From: Mordavella massiliensis
Lineage (GTDB): Bacteria > Bacillota > Clostridia > Lachnospirales > Lachnospiraceae
DNA length: 64,000 nt
Assembly: GCF_016901695.1 (NCBI RefSeq)
Contig: NZ_JACJKS010000007.1
Coordinates: 62,001 to 126,000 of the forward strand
Direction: 5' to 3'
How positions within the stretch are numbered: position 1 is the stretch's first letter; each line of letters begins with the position of its first letter. Of this stretch, positions 51,463-60,555 are shown piece after piece. Position numbers and translations under genes: made by a program. The notes under the pieces were generated by a model. That model was not told the DNA's origin. It did not search any database and saw only the letters and a program-made list of their open reading frames with translations.

Positions 51463-52260
51463 CTATTTCGTGAAGTCCGTCTCCGGGATCGCGTACCCGT
51501 GGTTCATGGGGCCGCTCCCCTGTCCCAGGTCAAGCCCCGCGCCAAGCGCGCCTGAGATGTAGGCCTTTGCCCTGCGGATGCTCTCCTCCATGGGGAAGCC
51601 CTTTGCCAGGTTGCTGGCAATGGCCGAGGAGAGGGTGCAGCCTGTCCCGTGGGTGTTGGGATTGTCGATCCTCTTCCCGCGCAGCCAGGTCAGTTTTCCT
51701 TCATAATACAGAAGGTCGTTGGCGTCGCTGACCTGGTGGCCGCCCTTGACAAGCACGCCTCTGTACCGCTCTCCAAGCTGGCGCGCCGCCTCCTCCATCT
51801 CCTTCTCCCCTGTGATCTTCCGTCCCGCCAGCACTTCCGCCTCCGGGATGTTGGGGGTGATCACATCCGCCAGGGGCAGAAGCTTCGTCACAAGGGCATC
51901 CTGCGCCTCCGGCTCCAGGAGCCGGCTGCCGCTGGTGGCTACCATGACCGGGTCCGCTACGATGTTCCGGGCCTTCCATTTCTTCAGGCTGTCCGCGATC
52001 ACCCCGATCAGCGGGGCGGAGGAGACCATGCCGATCTTCACCGCGTCCGGAAAAATATCGGAGAACACGCAGTCCAGCTGCTTTTCGAGAAATTCCGGGG
52101 ACGCCTCCATGATCCCGTACACACCCGTCGTGTTCTGGGCCGTGAGGGCCGTGACCGCGCTCATAGCGTACACCCCGTTGGCCTGCATTGTCTTAATATC
52201 AGCCTGGATGCCGGCTCCCCCGCTGCAGTCGCTCCCGGCTATGGTAAGTACACACTTCAT
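51463..52260 (-). CDS. thiD: Hydroxymethylpyrimidine/phosphomethylpyrimidine kinase ThiD
   Basis: A 265-residue ribokinase-fold enzyme: LTIAGSDCSGGAGIQADIKT at the N-terminus, MVATSGSRLLEPEAQDAL in the centre, and the catalytic NTHGTGCTLSSAIASNLAKG. It phosphorylates HMP and HMP-P for thiamine synthesis. It overlaps the HAD gene by four bases and is last in the operon. Confidence 0.94.
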   Translation of the reverse strand: MKCVLTIAGSDCSGGAGIQADIKTMQANGVYAMSAVTALTAQNTTGVYGIMEASPEFLEKQLDCVFSDIFPDAVKIGMVSSAPLIGVIADSLKKWKARNIVADPVMVATSGSRLLEPEAQDALVTKLLPLADVITPNIPEAEVLAGRKITGEKEMEEAARQLGERYRGVLVKGGHQVSDANDLLYYEGKLTWLRGKRIDNPNTHGTGCTLSSAIASNLAKGFPMEESIRRAKAYISGALGAGLDLGQGSGPMNHGYAIPETDFTK

Positions 52261-52925
52261 CCTTCTATCTCCTTCATCTCTATGTAGTCCCTGATATACA
52301 GGTCCGCCGCCGCGCGGATCTGCTCCTTCTCCCGCGCCGCGGAGGCGTCCTCCACGGCCACCGTATAAAACCCGGCCTGCCTCGCATTGCGTATCCCTCT
52401 CAGAATGTCCTCGAACACAATGCTGTTCCCCGGCCGCGTCCCGATCCGCTGTGCCGCCAGATGGTACACCTCCGGCGTGTCCTTTCCATGAGGCGTCTCC
52501 GACGAGAGGGCAAAGGCGTGGAAATACTCATATATCCCATTGTGCTTCAGCGCCGCCTCAAAGAGCACCCGCTCCGAGGAGGTGGCCGCTGCGATCTTTA
52601 CCCCGGCATCGTGCAGATACTTCAGGTACTCCGCCGCGTGGGGCTTAAGCCCTACTTCCTGCGCGTACATGCCCTTTGCAAGGGCGAACCACTCCTCCAT
52701 GATAGCCGCCTCGCTCTCGGCCATGGCGTACCGCTCCTTCGTGTAGGCTGCCGCCTGCGGGAAATTCAGGTTGACGAGGGCCCGCAGATAGCTCTCCTCC
52801 ACCGGAAGTCCGTGATTGGCGAGGAACCGGCCGTCCACGCTCTCCCAGATCCACATGGAATCGAGGATCGTCCCGTCCAGGTCAAAGACGGCTCCCTCCC
52901 ACATTTTTCCATTGTATTGTATCAT
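52257..52925 (-). CDS. HAD-superfamily phosphatase/phosphomutase-like protein
   Basis: A 222-residue haloacid dehalogenase-fold enzyme: FDLDGTILDSMWIWE (nucleophile Asp and DxD), KIAAATSSERVLFEAAL (Thr/Ser motif), and VFEDILRGIRNARQAGF (acidic motif). A helical cap follows the first motif, as in beta-phosphoglucomutase-like members. It is embedded between thiE and thiD, so a role in dephosphorylating thiamine intermediates is possible, but not shown. Confidence 0.85.
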   Translation of the reverse strand: MIQYNGKMWEGAVFDLDGTILDSMWIWESVDGRFLANHGLPVEESYLRALVNLNFPQAAAYTKERYAMAESEAAIMEEWFALAKGMYAQEVGLKPHAAEYLKYLHDAGVKIAAATSSERVLFEAALKHNGIYEYFHAFALSSETPHGKDTPEVYHLAAQRIGTRPGNSIVFEDILRGIRNARQAGFYTVAVEDASAAREKEQIRAAADLYIRDYIEMKEIEG

Positions 52926-52938
52926 CCCGCATCCTCTC

Positions 52939-53568
52939 TCAGCTCCGGAACCCTTCTGACAGCTCCCGGGCAGCCGCCTCGATATCGTCCGCGGCGATCA
53001 CCGCGGACACCACTGCCAGCCCGTTCACGCCGATGCCCTTAAAGTTCCTGTAATTGCTCCGGTTGATCCCCCCGATGACCACGATGGGCAGATCCACCGC
53101 CTCCCGGATCCGGAGAAGCTCCTCCCGGGATGTAACATCCGCATCTTCCTTGGTGCTGGTGGCGTACATGGCTCCCACACCCAGATAGTCCGCTCCGTCT
53201 TCCTCTGCCTTCACGGCCTCTGCGACAGAACCGGCGGAGACGCCCACGATCTTATCCGGCCCCAGGATCCTCCGGACTTCCCCCGCCGGGAGATCGTCCT
53301 GCCCTACGTGGACGCCGTCCGCCCCGACGGCCAGGGCGATGTCCACCCGGTCGTTGATGATGAGGGGGACCTGATAGCGGTCCGTGATCTCCTTTACCTT
53401 TTTCGCCGTCTCGTAAAATTCCAGGGACGTGCAGTCCTTCTCCCGCAGCTGCACCACCGTGCAGCCGCCCCGGACCGCCTGCTCCACCGCTTCCTCCAGC
53501 GTGTCCGTGCTCATGAGCTCCCTGTCTGTGCACAGATATAATGTATAGTCGGTTTTATCCTTCTTCAA
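52939..53568 (-). CDS. thiE: Thiamine-phosphate synthase ThiE
   Basis: A 209-residue TIM barrel: [56 protein letters not shown] and [16 protein letters not shown], all signature parts of ThiE. It joins HMP-PP and thiazole phosphate to thiamine phosphate. It overlaps thiM by 14 bases. Confidence 0.94.
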   Translation of the reverse strand: MKKDKTDYTLYLCTDRELMSTDTLEEAVEQAVRGGCTVVQLREKDCTSLEFYETAKKVKEITDRYQVPLIINDRVDIALAVGADGVHVGQDDLPAGEVRRILGPDKIVGVSAGSVAEAVKAEEDGADYLGVGAMYATSTKEDADVTSREELLRIREAVDLPIVVIGGINRSNYRNFKGIGVNGLAVVSAVIAADDIEAAARELSEGFRS

Positions 53569-54412
53569 TGTCTGCTCTCTCCCTTATGGTTTTTTCGTTC
53601 AGGCCTCCCACAGCGTCCAAAAGGGCCATGTGGAAGCTGCCGCATCCCAGGTGCCCCGCCTTCTCAAAGGCCGTCTCCCCGGCGATCCCCATGGACGCCA
53701 GCGCGGCCACGGCGGCGGGGAAGGCATCTTTCCTGTCTCTTCCGGCTCCTGCAAAAGCCCCTGCAAGGGCGCTGGTCATGCAGCCGGTCCCGGTCACCCT
53801 GGCCATCAGGGAGCTGCCGCCCCGGATCCTGGCTGTCCGTCTTCCGTCTGTCACCACGTCCACCTCACCGGTCACCGCCACAGTGCATCCAAGCCTCCTG
53901 GCCGCTGCCATGGCGGCCTCTGTCCGGTCGATCCCCCGGTCCGCCTCGGACACATCCACACCCTTTTCGCGGGAAGACAGCCCCGCCGCAAAGGAGACTT
54001 CCGACACATTGCCCCGCAGGATGTCCACCCGGACCTCCCGGACGAGCCGCTCCGCCATCTCCCGGCGGAGGGCGGAAGCGCCCGCCCCCACCGGGTCCAG
54101 GATCACCGGGATCCCCCTTTCGTTGGCCCTCTTTCCGGCGCGGACCATGGCCTCCAGCTTCCGCCTGGAGGGGGTGCCCATGTTGAGGACAAGGGCGCGG
54201 GCCGCGGCCGCGATCTCCCCCGTCTCTTCCGGGTCGTCCGCCATGATGGGGGAAGCCCCTATGGCCAGGAGGATATTGGCGCAGTCGTTGGCTGTCACAT
54301 AGTTGGTGATACAGTGGACAAGGGGCCTTTTCCTTTGCAGCTCTCCGAGGAGGCGGGCAGCCTGCTCCGCCAGGGGCAGCCCGCTTTCTTTTGTTCTGTC
54401 TGCCTCGTTCAT
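53555..54412 (-). CDS. thiM: Hydroxyethylthiazole kinase ThiM
   Basis: A 285-residue ribokinase-like enzyme with [55 protein letters not shown] and the catalytic [18 protein letters not shown]. It salvages thiazole. With ThiD and ThiE this makes a salvage route; thiC and thiG are absent here. No TPP riboswitch is seen upstream, as only 21 bases separate it from the sufB/D gene. Confidence 0.93.
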   Translation of the reverse strand: MNEADRTKESGLPLAEQAARLLGELQRKRPLVHCITNYVTANDCANILLAIGASPIMADDPEETGEIAAAARALVLNMGTPSRRKLEAMVRAGKRANERGIPVILDPVGAGASALRREMAERLVREVRVDILRGNVSEVSFAAGLSSREKGVDVSEADRGIDRTEAAMAAARRLGCTVAVTGEVDVVTDGRRTARIRGGSSLMARVTGTGCMTSALAGAFAGAGRDRKDAFPAAVAALASMGIAGETAFEKAGHLGCGSFHMALLDAVGGLNEKTIRERADIEEG

Positions 54413-54433
54413 CCTGCTCTCCCTCTTCCTTCT

Positions 54434-55372
54434 CTAATTCAGGAACGCCTCCACGATCACGTTCTCTGCTTCCTCCTCCGTCATGCCAAAGGTGCGCAGC
54501 TTGATGAGCTGCTCATTGTTGATCCTGCCGATGGCCGCCTCATGGATGATGGCTGCGTCCAGATGCCGTGCGTCGATCTCCGGGATAGAGCGCACCCGGG
54601 CCTCATCCATGATGATGGAATCGCACTGGATGTGGGCATGGCACTTTGCCTCCCCGATCGCGCGGGGGTGAAAGATCTGGGTGGACTGTCCCTTGGCCAC
54701 AGACCGGGAAATGATCTGGGCGGAGCTGTCCTCGCCCTGCATGTACACCGCCATGTTGGACTCTGCCGTCTGGCTGTCGTGGGTCATCAGCTTCTCCACG
54801 ACATAGAGCTTTGCCCCGGCTCCCATGGTCACTTCCGTCTCCCGCACCGTGGAGTCCACCCCTTTGATCTGGACTGTATCCAGGGTGAACACCGCGTCGT
54901 CCTCCATGTAGATCTTCGTCACCGGGTTCAGCACTCTGGCGCCGGTCCCTTCCCCTTCGCCGTAATGCTTCTCCTCATAGCGGACATTGGCTCCCTTTCC
55001 CACATGGAAGGCGTGGATGCCGTCATGGCGGCTCTCGTTGCAGCCGCTGTTGTGGATCCCGCAGCCCGCCACGATGGTGACGTCCGCGCCGTCGGCGATA
55101 TAGAAGTCATTGTAGACGATATCCACCATGCCGGACGCGCTCACCACGACCGGGATGTGGACCTCCTCCCCCTTCGTGTCCCCGTCGATGTAGACGTCGA
55201 TCCCCTGCTTATCTTCCTTTTTCTTTATCTTAATGTGCTCCGTGTTCCCGTGGCACAGGGAAATGCCGTTCTGCCGCAGGTTGAAGGCGCCCTCCTGCTT
55301 AAATCCCGCGCTGCTGTCAATCTGCCTGAGCACCTGCTCTGTGATCTGATCCAATAACTCTGCCATCTTCAC
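54434..55372 (-). CDS. SufB/SufD family Fe-S scaffold protein (short form)
   Basis: A 312-residue beta-helix protein, much shorter than SufB (about 465). The core has repeated Val/Ile strands with ITKIYMEDDAVFTLDTVQIK-like spacing. The conserved end is CHAHIQCDSIIMDEARVRSI, then HEAAIGRINNEQLIKLRTFG with MTEEEAENVIVEAFL. It is paired with a single SufC and no SufS/SufU/SufE, the arrangement of the minimal SmsBC-type system. It is 27 bases after sufC. Confidence 0.88.
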   Translation of the reverse strand: MKMAELLDQITEQVLRQIDSSAGFKQEGAFNLRQNGISLCHGNTEHIKIKKKEDKQGIDVYIDGDTKGEEVHIPVVVSASGMVDIVYNDFYIADGADVTIVAGCGIHNSGCNESRHDGIHAFHVGKGANVRYEEKHYGEGEGTGARVLNPVTKIYMEDDAVFTLDTVQIKGVDSTVRETEVTMGAGAKLYVVEKLMTHDSQTAESNMAVYMQGEDSSAQIISRSVAKGQSTQIFHPRAIGEAKCHAHIQCDSIIMDEARVRSIPEIDARHLDAAIIHEAAIGRINNEQLIKLRTFGMTEEEAENVIVEAFLN

Positions 55373-55399
55373 CGGCTCCTTTCTCTTCCATCCGTCTTC

Positions 55400-56125
55400 C
55401 TACTGTTCCCTGTCCATACATGTGCAGGACGGTTCATCCGTGAGAAGGGCGGGGAGGATCTCCTCCCGCGGCCCGATATGCTTGATCTTCCCGTCGTCGA
55501 TGACCATGATCCGGTCCGCCATGCGGATGATGCGCTCCTGATGGGAGATCAGCATCAGCATCTGGTCCTTTTTCCTGTGGATCCGCTCAAACTGCTGGAT
55601 CAGCATGGAAAAGCTCCACAGGTCGATGCCCGCTTCCGGCTCGTCGAAGATACACAGTTTGTGAGGCTTCGCCAGTACAGTGGCGATCTCCAGGCGCTTC
55701 ATTTCCCCGCCGGAGAGCGTGCCGTCGATCTCTCTTTTCAGGTACTCCTTTGCACAGAGCCCCACCGCGCTCAGCATCCGGCAGGCCTCCTGCTCCGGAA
55801 GGTGCTCCCCCGCAGCCAGGCCAAGGAGGCGGTCCACCGTCATCCCCTTGAACCGGGGCGGCTGCTGGAAGGCAAATCCAATGCCTGCCTTGGCCCTGTG
55901 GTCGATGTCAAAGTCCGAGATGTCCGCGCCGTCCAGCAGGATCTGTCCGGCATCCGCCTTCTCGATCCCCATCAGCACCTTGGCCAGCGTGGATTTCCCT
56001 CCCCCGTTCGGCCCTGTGATGACAAGCATCTCGCCGTTTTCCATGGAAAAGCTGATGTCCTTTACGATGCTTCTCTCCACACCGTTCTCGTTTACTTTAA
56101 AAGTCAGGTTTTTTACTTCAAGCAT
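55400..56125 (-). CDS. sufC: SufC-type Fe-S assembly ATPase
   Basis: A 241-residue ABC ATPase with Walker A GPNGGGKSTLAKVLMG, Q-loop GFAFQQPPRFKGM, signature TLSGGEMKRLEIATVL and Walker B KLCIFDEPEAGIDLWSF. The Glu-Ala-Gly-Ile-Asp form after Walker B is characteristic of SufC. It overlaps the AraC gene stop by eight bases, so the regulator and the Fe-S genes are transcribed together. Confidence 0.92.
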   Translation of the reverse strand: MLEVKNLTFKVNENGVERSIVKDISFSMENGEMLVITGPNGGGKSTLAKVLMGIEKADAGQILLDGADISDFDIDHRAKAGIGFAFQQPPRFKGMTVDRLLGLAAGEHLPEQEACRMLSAVGLCAKEYLKREIDGTLSGGEMKRLEIATVLAKPHKLCIFDEPEAGIDLWSFSMLIQQFERIHRKKDQMLMLISHQERIIRMADRIMVIDDGKIKHIGPREEILPALLTDEPSCTCMDREQ

Positions 56126-57086
56126 GCTGCTCTCCTTTCTCTGCTTCTGTTGCGGGAAGATCTTCCCGCCCCCGCATCATGTCCCTGTATTTTCCGGGCG
56201 ACATGCCCACGCTCTCCCGGAACCGTTTGACAAAGTAACTCATATGATTGAACCCGCAGGAAAAACAGATATCCGTCACGCTGTCCTGCGTCGTCTCCAG
56301 GCGGCGCATGGCCTGCCGGATCCGGTAGCTGTTCAGATAATTCTTGGGGCTTTTCCCTGTGATCCTCTGGAAGCACCGGAAGCATTCCGTCCGGCTGATG
56401 TGGACCTGGCGCGCCATATCTTCTATCGAAATGTCCTCCTGATAATGGGACTGTATATAGCGCAGGATCTGTTTTGCCCTCTCCTCGTAGACCATATCTG
56501 CCGGGGCCGTCTCTTTGCGCGCGCCCTCCTCCCGCCGGTTCTCGACAAGGAGCTCCCACGCTTCGCACATCCTGTCCCGGATCTTCATCTCCGCGATCCA
56601 GCTGTCCTTCCGGCTGAGCCGGTAGATATCCAGAAGACAGTCCAGCGCATCCTCCTGCCACCTGACGTCCCTGCGCAGGGGCTCGCCGCGAAGACCCGTG
56701 TCCTGCATGACAGGTTCCACAAACTTGCGGAAGATCAGATTGTCTGTTCCTCCGGAGACAAACTGGGGCAGAAATACGATCGAGATGCTCTCGCTGTCCT
56801 CATATCTGCCGAGCGCGCGGTGCATGTGCAGGACGCCGGAATTGACGAACACGCCCTCGCCCGGCCGTATCCTGCAGCGCCGCTCATTCATCCCGCACTC
56901 AAACTCTCCTTTCAGGGCAACGGTAAACTCCATCTCTAAGTGGCAGTGCCAGTCCTCCAGATGTCCGCGGAAGCGGGAAAAATCATTGAGATACACCTGG
57001 AAGGGAAATTCTTTTGTCCCGTGCTTCTGCAGCTCATACATGCTCTGGTCCACCAGGATCTGGTCCTGCCTGTACAGATACCCCAC
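56118..57086 (-). CDS. AraC family transcriptional regulator
   Basis: A 322-residue protein with an N-terminal cupin (WHCHLEMEFTVALKGEFECG) and a C-terminal double HTH (HYQEDISIEDMARQVHISRT, then DSVTDICFSCGFNHMSYFVK). It is the first gene of the apparent AraC-sufC-sufB/D-thiM-thiE-HAD-thiD operon, behind a strong promoter. Regulators of this type usually sense sugars or small organics; the inducer is unknown. Co-transcription with Fe-S genes is unusual. Confidence 0.85.
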   Translation of the reverse strand: MGYLYRQDQILVDQSMYELQKHGTKEFPFQVYLNDFSRFRGHLEDWHCHLEMEFTVALKGEFECGMNERRCRIRPGEGVFVNSGVLHMHRALGRYEDSESISIVFLPQFVSGGTDNLIFRKFVEPVMQDTGLRGEPLRRDVRWQEDALDCLLDIYRLSRKDSWIAEMKIRDRMCEAWELLVENRREEGARKETAPADMVYEERAKQILRYIQSHYQEDISIEDMARQVHISRTECFRCFQRITGKSPKNYLNSYRIRQAMRRLETTQDSVTDICFSCGFNHMSYFVKRFRESVGMSPGKYRDMMRGREDLPATEAEKGEQHA

Positions 57087-57150
57087 AAAAGCTCCCTCCC
57101 CTTTTCTATATGGTACGAATATTACATCAGATGGTCTGTTTCTGACAGAC

Positions 57151-57166
57151 GCCGGTTTTGACCGGC
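57151..57166 (-). promoter_or_regulatory. Inverted repeat next to the AraC-suf-thi start site
   Basis: GCCGGT-TTTG-ACCGGC, a perfect 6-bp dyad starting seven bases downstream of the -10 box. It may be an operator or a 5' mRNA hairpin. Confidence 0.4.
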
Positions 57167-57172
57167 ATTATA

Positions 57173-57200
57173 ATTATAAAACAGGCACCCGGTATGTCAA
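57173..57200 (-). promoter_or_regulatory. Strong promoter of the AraC-suf-thi operon
   Basis: On the minus strand consensus TTGACA and TATAAT are spaced 16 bases, 87 bases before the AraC start. Confidence 0.65.
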
Positions 57201-57230
57201 GTGGGGTGCGGGAAGAAAGGTGATTTTCAA

Positions 57231-57854
57231 ATGACTGACGAAAAAACAAGACGGATCTGCATGACCGTCTTTGGCATCACGCTGAACGGGATCGCCGTCG
57301 GCATGTTCAATTTCTCGGATTTCGGCATGGACCCCTTCCAGGTCCTTGCCCACGGGCTTTGGAACCTGACCTCCATCGGATACGGCACCTTCTATATGAT
57401 CCTGAATCTGATCCTCCTCGTCGCCGTGTTTTTCATGGACCGGACAAAGATCGGCCTCGGCACATTCATCAACCTGTTCCTGCTGGGGTATGTGGCGGAG
57501 TTCTCCGGCTGGGTGTGCGACAGGCTGTTCCCGGATCCCGGGCTGGCTCTGAAGATTGTGTTCCTTCTGGCGGCCATCGTGATCACCAGCCTGGCAGCCG
57601 CCCTCTACTTCACGGCGGATCTGGGCGTCTCCACCTACGATGCGGTCGCGCTGTATCTGGACGCCCACACCCGCATTCCCTTTCAGTATCTGCGGATCGG
57701 CACGGATTTCATCTGCGTGGCTATCGGTTTTTCCCTCCGCGCCACAGTCGGGATCGGCACGGTGATCACGGCCTTCTTCATGGGCCCGGTCATCGCCTTC
57801 TTCCGCAGGCACGTGGCGGAGCCGCTCCGGTACGGAAAAAAGCAGACTGTCTGA
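57231..57854 (+). CDS. YczE/YitT-like integral membrane protein
   Basis: A 207-residue protein with five or six membrane helices (FGITLNGIAVGMFNFSDFGM, YGTFYMILNLILLVAVFFMD, IGTVITAFFMGPVIAFFRRH). The short loops with FGMDPFQVLA and LGVSTYDAVALYLDA are typical of the YczE-like family of unknown function. The start at 57231 follows AGAAAGG; a longer upstream frame is less conserved. It ends in a bidirectional terminator. Confidence 0.78.
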   Translation: MTDEKTRRICMTVFGITLNGIAVGMFNFSDFGMDPFQVLAHGLWNLTSIGYGTFYMILNLILLVAVFFMDRTKIGLGTFINLFLLGYVAEFSGWVCDRLFPDPGLALKIVFLLAAIVITSLAAALYFTADLGVSTYDAVALYLDAHTRIPFQYLRIGTDFICVAIGFSLRATVGIGTVITAFFMGPVIAFFRRHVAEPLRYGKKQTV

Positions 57855-57858
57855 CTTC

Positions 57859-57905
57859 AAAAAAGTCCGGCTGCAGTGACTCTTCCTCACCGCGCCGGAC
57901 TTTTT
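57859..57905. terminator. Bidirectional terminator between the YczE-like and YfcE-like genes
   Basis: Stem AAAAAGTCCGGC against GCCGGACTTTTT with a loop of about 22 bases; T-runs on both strands. Confidence 0.85.
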
Positions 57906-57913
57906 ATCATTTC

Positions 57914-58468
57914 CTAGACGCTCGTACCGTCCCACATCTGGTAGGCACATCCCGTCTCCACATTCTTCCATGTGAACACGCCGTCTTCCAGCATCATATA
58001 TCCCGGGGCGCTGTCTTCCTTCGGGATGGACACAGAGCCGGGATTGAGATAGTATTTCCCCTCAAACTTCTTCATCGCGGGTACATGGGTATGTCCGTGC
58101 AGCAGGATATCGCCCTGCTTCAGCATGGGCGGGTTCGCCATGTTGTACTGATGCCCGTGGGTGGCAAAGATCATCCTTCCCCCCACATACAGAATGCAGT
58201 AGTCTGCCATAATGGGAAATTCCAGCACCATCTGATCCACCTCCGTGTCGCAGTTCCCCCGCACACACAGGATCTCCTCCTTCACGGCATTCAGCATGGC
58301 CAGCACTTCTTTTGGCGCATACTCCCTTGGCAGGTCATTCCTCGGTCCGTGATAGAGGATGTCCCCCAGAAGCAGCAGTTTATCCGGCTTTTCCTCCCGG
58401 TATCTGTCCAGGAGCCGCCGGCAGTACCAGGCGCTCCCGTGAATGTCTGACGCGATCAGTATCTTCAT
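57914..58468 (-). CDS. yfcE: YfcE-like metallophosphodiesterase
   Basis: A 184-residue phosphodiesterase with all metal motifs in order: IASDIHGSAWYC (DxH), LLGDILYHGPRN (GDxxxH-like), VRGNCDTEVD (GNCD), FATHGHQYN (GH) and LHGHTHVP (GHTH). It matches YfcE in length. Natural substrate is unknown. It overlaps the interrupted gene upstream by four bases. Confidence 0.9.
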   Translation of the reverse strand: MKILIASDIHGSAWYCRRLLDRYREEKPDKLLLLGDILYHGPRNDLPREYAPKEVLAMLNAVKEEILCVRGNCDTEVDQMVLEFPIMADYCILYVGGRMIFATHGHQYNMANPPMLKQGDILLHGHTHVPAMKKFEGKYYLNPGSVSIPKEDSAPGYMMLEDGVFTWKNVETGCAYQMWDGTSV

Positions 58469-59376
58469 TGTCTTTCCTCTCTTTCTGTCAGTTTGTCATA
58501 GATCCTGTCCACATCGTAATCCGGCGCATACTCCGCAGCAGCCTCACAGATGAGACGGATCTTCTCCTTCGGTTCCTCCAGAGCCTCTGCGATCTCAGAC
58601 ACCCCTTTGTTTTTACTCAGCTTCTTGCACACAACAGAAATGATCTGCTTTCTGGCTCCGACGGCCGCGCCCCTCTCTCTTGTTTCACGCAGCTCATCCG
58701 CAAACAATTCCCGCAATGCTTCGCACATATTCTTCTCCTCCTTCATGTTCTCCCAGTTGGCCCGGACAATCAGATCCATCGCCGACTGATACTACCGGGA
58801 CTGACTGTGCTTTTCATACCGCTCCATCAGTTCCTCGATCTCCCTGCCCCTTCGCAGATTGCTCCGCAGATGCTGCAGCCAATAGTTATTTTTCGCTGAC
58901 AGCCGCGGCACAATGATCAGTTGCATGGGGATGGGATCTCCCTCCAGATAATAGATGCCCTTCTCCACTTCCCTCACGCTCATCCGTCTCACCTTCTCCA
59001 GATGACTCAGCAGCTTTCTAGGAAAACGGCTACACACAAAGGTCAGCGTCATCTCCTGAGGCCGGATCTCCATCACCTTATCCGTATCAGACTGGTAGAT
59101 ACAGGCATAGCCGTACACTTTATAGAAATCATTGACGCTCAGGCTGTCTCCCGGCGATTTGTACTCGATGATGTTGTGTTTCCTGAAAATGCGACCAATA
59201 TTCTTTTCGATTGGTTCCTCTCCATTCTTTTTGATGAGCAGTACATCCATCTGCAACGGCTTTTTCGTCAACTGGACTTCTTCTTCGATTTCCAGCCGGC
59301 CAAGCTCCTTCTCCAGCTCTATCCTGAGAACGGATACAAATCCCGGATGCCACTGCAGCCTTATCTTCTGTTCCAC
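58465..59376 (-). pseudogene. Rpn-like family protein interrupted by an in-frame TAG
   Basis: Two parts in the same frame are separated by a single TAG (58792-58794): a 194-residue part (MEQKIRLQWHPGFVSVLRIE, KNIGRIFRKHNIIEYKSPGD) and, 12 bases after the TAG, an ATG beginning MDLIVRANWENMKEEKNMCE. Together they make the 303-residue product typical of a common Lachnospiraceae PD-(D/E)XK-like family in which YQAVMDLIIRANW-type sequence follows ERYEK directly. No frameshift is needed, only suppression or reversal of the stop. A recent nonsense mutation is the simplest reading. Confidence 0.75.
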
Positions 59377-59655
59377 AGGCCCTCCTCCTTTACTGTTTGC
59401 AGGAGGTCCCAGAAGACATTCCGAAACATTTCTCTCCTTCCTTTGAAACCTCTCTGCTTACTCTGATTGTGAAAATAAGCATTAAGATTTCTGACAGGAA
59501 TGCCGGAGACAGACCCGGCTCTTCTTTGACACGGCATATGCCACATGAAAGTATAAGAAAATTAATGCCTGAAAACAGCATAGCACACTTCCACCGCCGC
59601 CGCAAGAACATGCGACATAAAATTTATCATCTGAAATTCCCAAAAGAAAAAACGG

Positions 59656-59792
59656 GGCGCTGCCGCCCAGCGTCTCACTGTAGTATTTCCGCAGGTTGAT
59701 GTAGTTCATATTGTCATAGTAGAGGATGAGCCCCGCGCTGTGCTGATGCAGGGATCCGGATTGAATCCGGGAATGATCGGATTTGTAATCAT
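59656..59792 (-). pseudogene. GH43-type glycosidase remnant (N- and C-terminal scraps joined)
   Basis: ATG 59792, after AAAAGGAGAG, starts MITNPIIPGFNPDPCI, the typical N-terminus of GH43 beta-xylosidase-like enzymes. After about 15 residues the family sequence stops. In a second frame it resumes as SLHQHSAGLILYYDNMNYIN and LRKYYSETLGGSA, a C-terminal-domain segment of such enzymes. Over 300 residues are missing, and another break follows at about 59656. The 280 bases from there to 59376 hold no gene I can support. Confidence 0.7.
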
Positions 59793-59812
59793 AGCAGGTC
59801 TCTCCTTTTCCG

Positions 59813-60544
59813 TTATCGTATGATGCAGCTTGCTATGGCCCGGGGCTCCAGGCAGATGCGGCAAAGCTCCCCATCCATGCGGATCACCGCCGGCGTCCTC
59901 TCGTCAGACTTGTTCATAAAGACGCAGGAATCCCACGTCTGCACAGCGGCCGGCTCGTTCTGAAGGGACATGCGCTCCACCTCGTACCCCCTCTTTTCAA
60001 ATTCCTCGATATACCGGCACAGGTACCGGGCCCACCAGCCATAATACTCCTTCTTCAGGGAGCCGCCGCCCAGACGGCTGCCGTTCGTCTTCATGAATGC
60101 CGGCGGGGACCAGACGGAGAGCATGACCTTCAGCTTCCTGCCCGCCTTCTTCTGGGCGGCCTCAAGAAGGGGGATCATGTACTTCTCCGTGTAGCTGAAG
60201 TCAAAGGACGCAAGATCCCCGTCCTCTTCGTCCTCCACGGCGGAGTAGAGCCGGGTGGCGAAATCACAACTGTCCATGTGCAGGCGCACCCGATTGTAGT
60301 GCATGCCGTCCGGCCCGAAATACATGGAGAGCATCTCCTCCTGCTGGTCCTCGTCCATCCGGGAAAACACATACCCGGCCGCGTCGGTGACGGCCCCGCC
60401 GAACCCCTCCATGGTCTGGTATGTCACGGACGGATAGAGGTTGACCACTTCGTTCTCCGTCCCGTCATCCGGGATAAAAGAAAACATCTCCTCTTTTTTC
60501 TCCGGATAGAGTTTCTCCTGACTTTCTGTCATATATAAACGCAT
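59813..60544 (-). pseudogene. GH30 glycosidase with large internal in-frame deletion
   Basis: The frame is intact but only 243 residues long, against about 440 for the family. It is normal GH30 from VTYQTMEGFGGAVTDAAGYV through LSVWSPPAFMKTNGSRLGGG to the acid/base motif SLQNEPAAVQTWDSC. It then jumps to VFMNKSDERTPAVIRMDGEL and CRICLEPRAIASCII, which are the last beta-strands of the family's C-terminal domain. About 190 residues, including the nucleophile Glu, are absent (junction near 59923-59930), so the product should be inactive. The start at 60544 follows AGGAGG; another ATG at 60559 overlaps the GH42 stop. Confidence 0.75.
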
Positions 60545-60555
60545 AAAATTCCTCC

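Noticed and set aside
54413-54433. TPP riboswitch before thiM
   Set aside because: Only 21 bases separate thiM from the upstream gene, and no TPP consensus is present there or before the operon's first gene.
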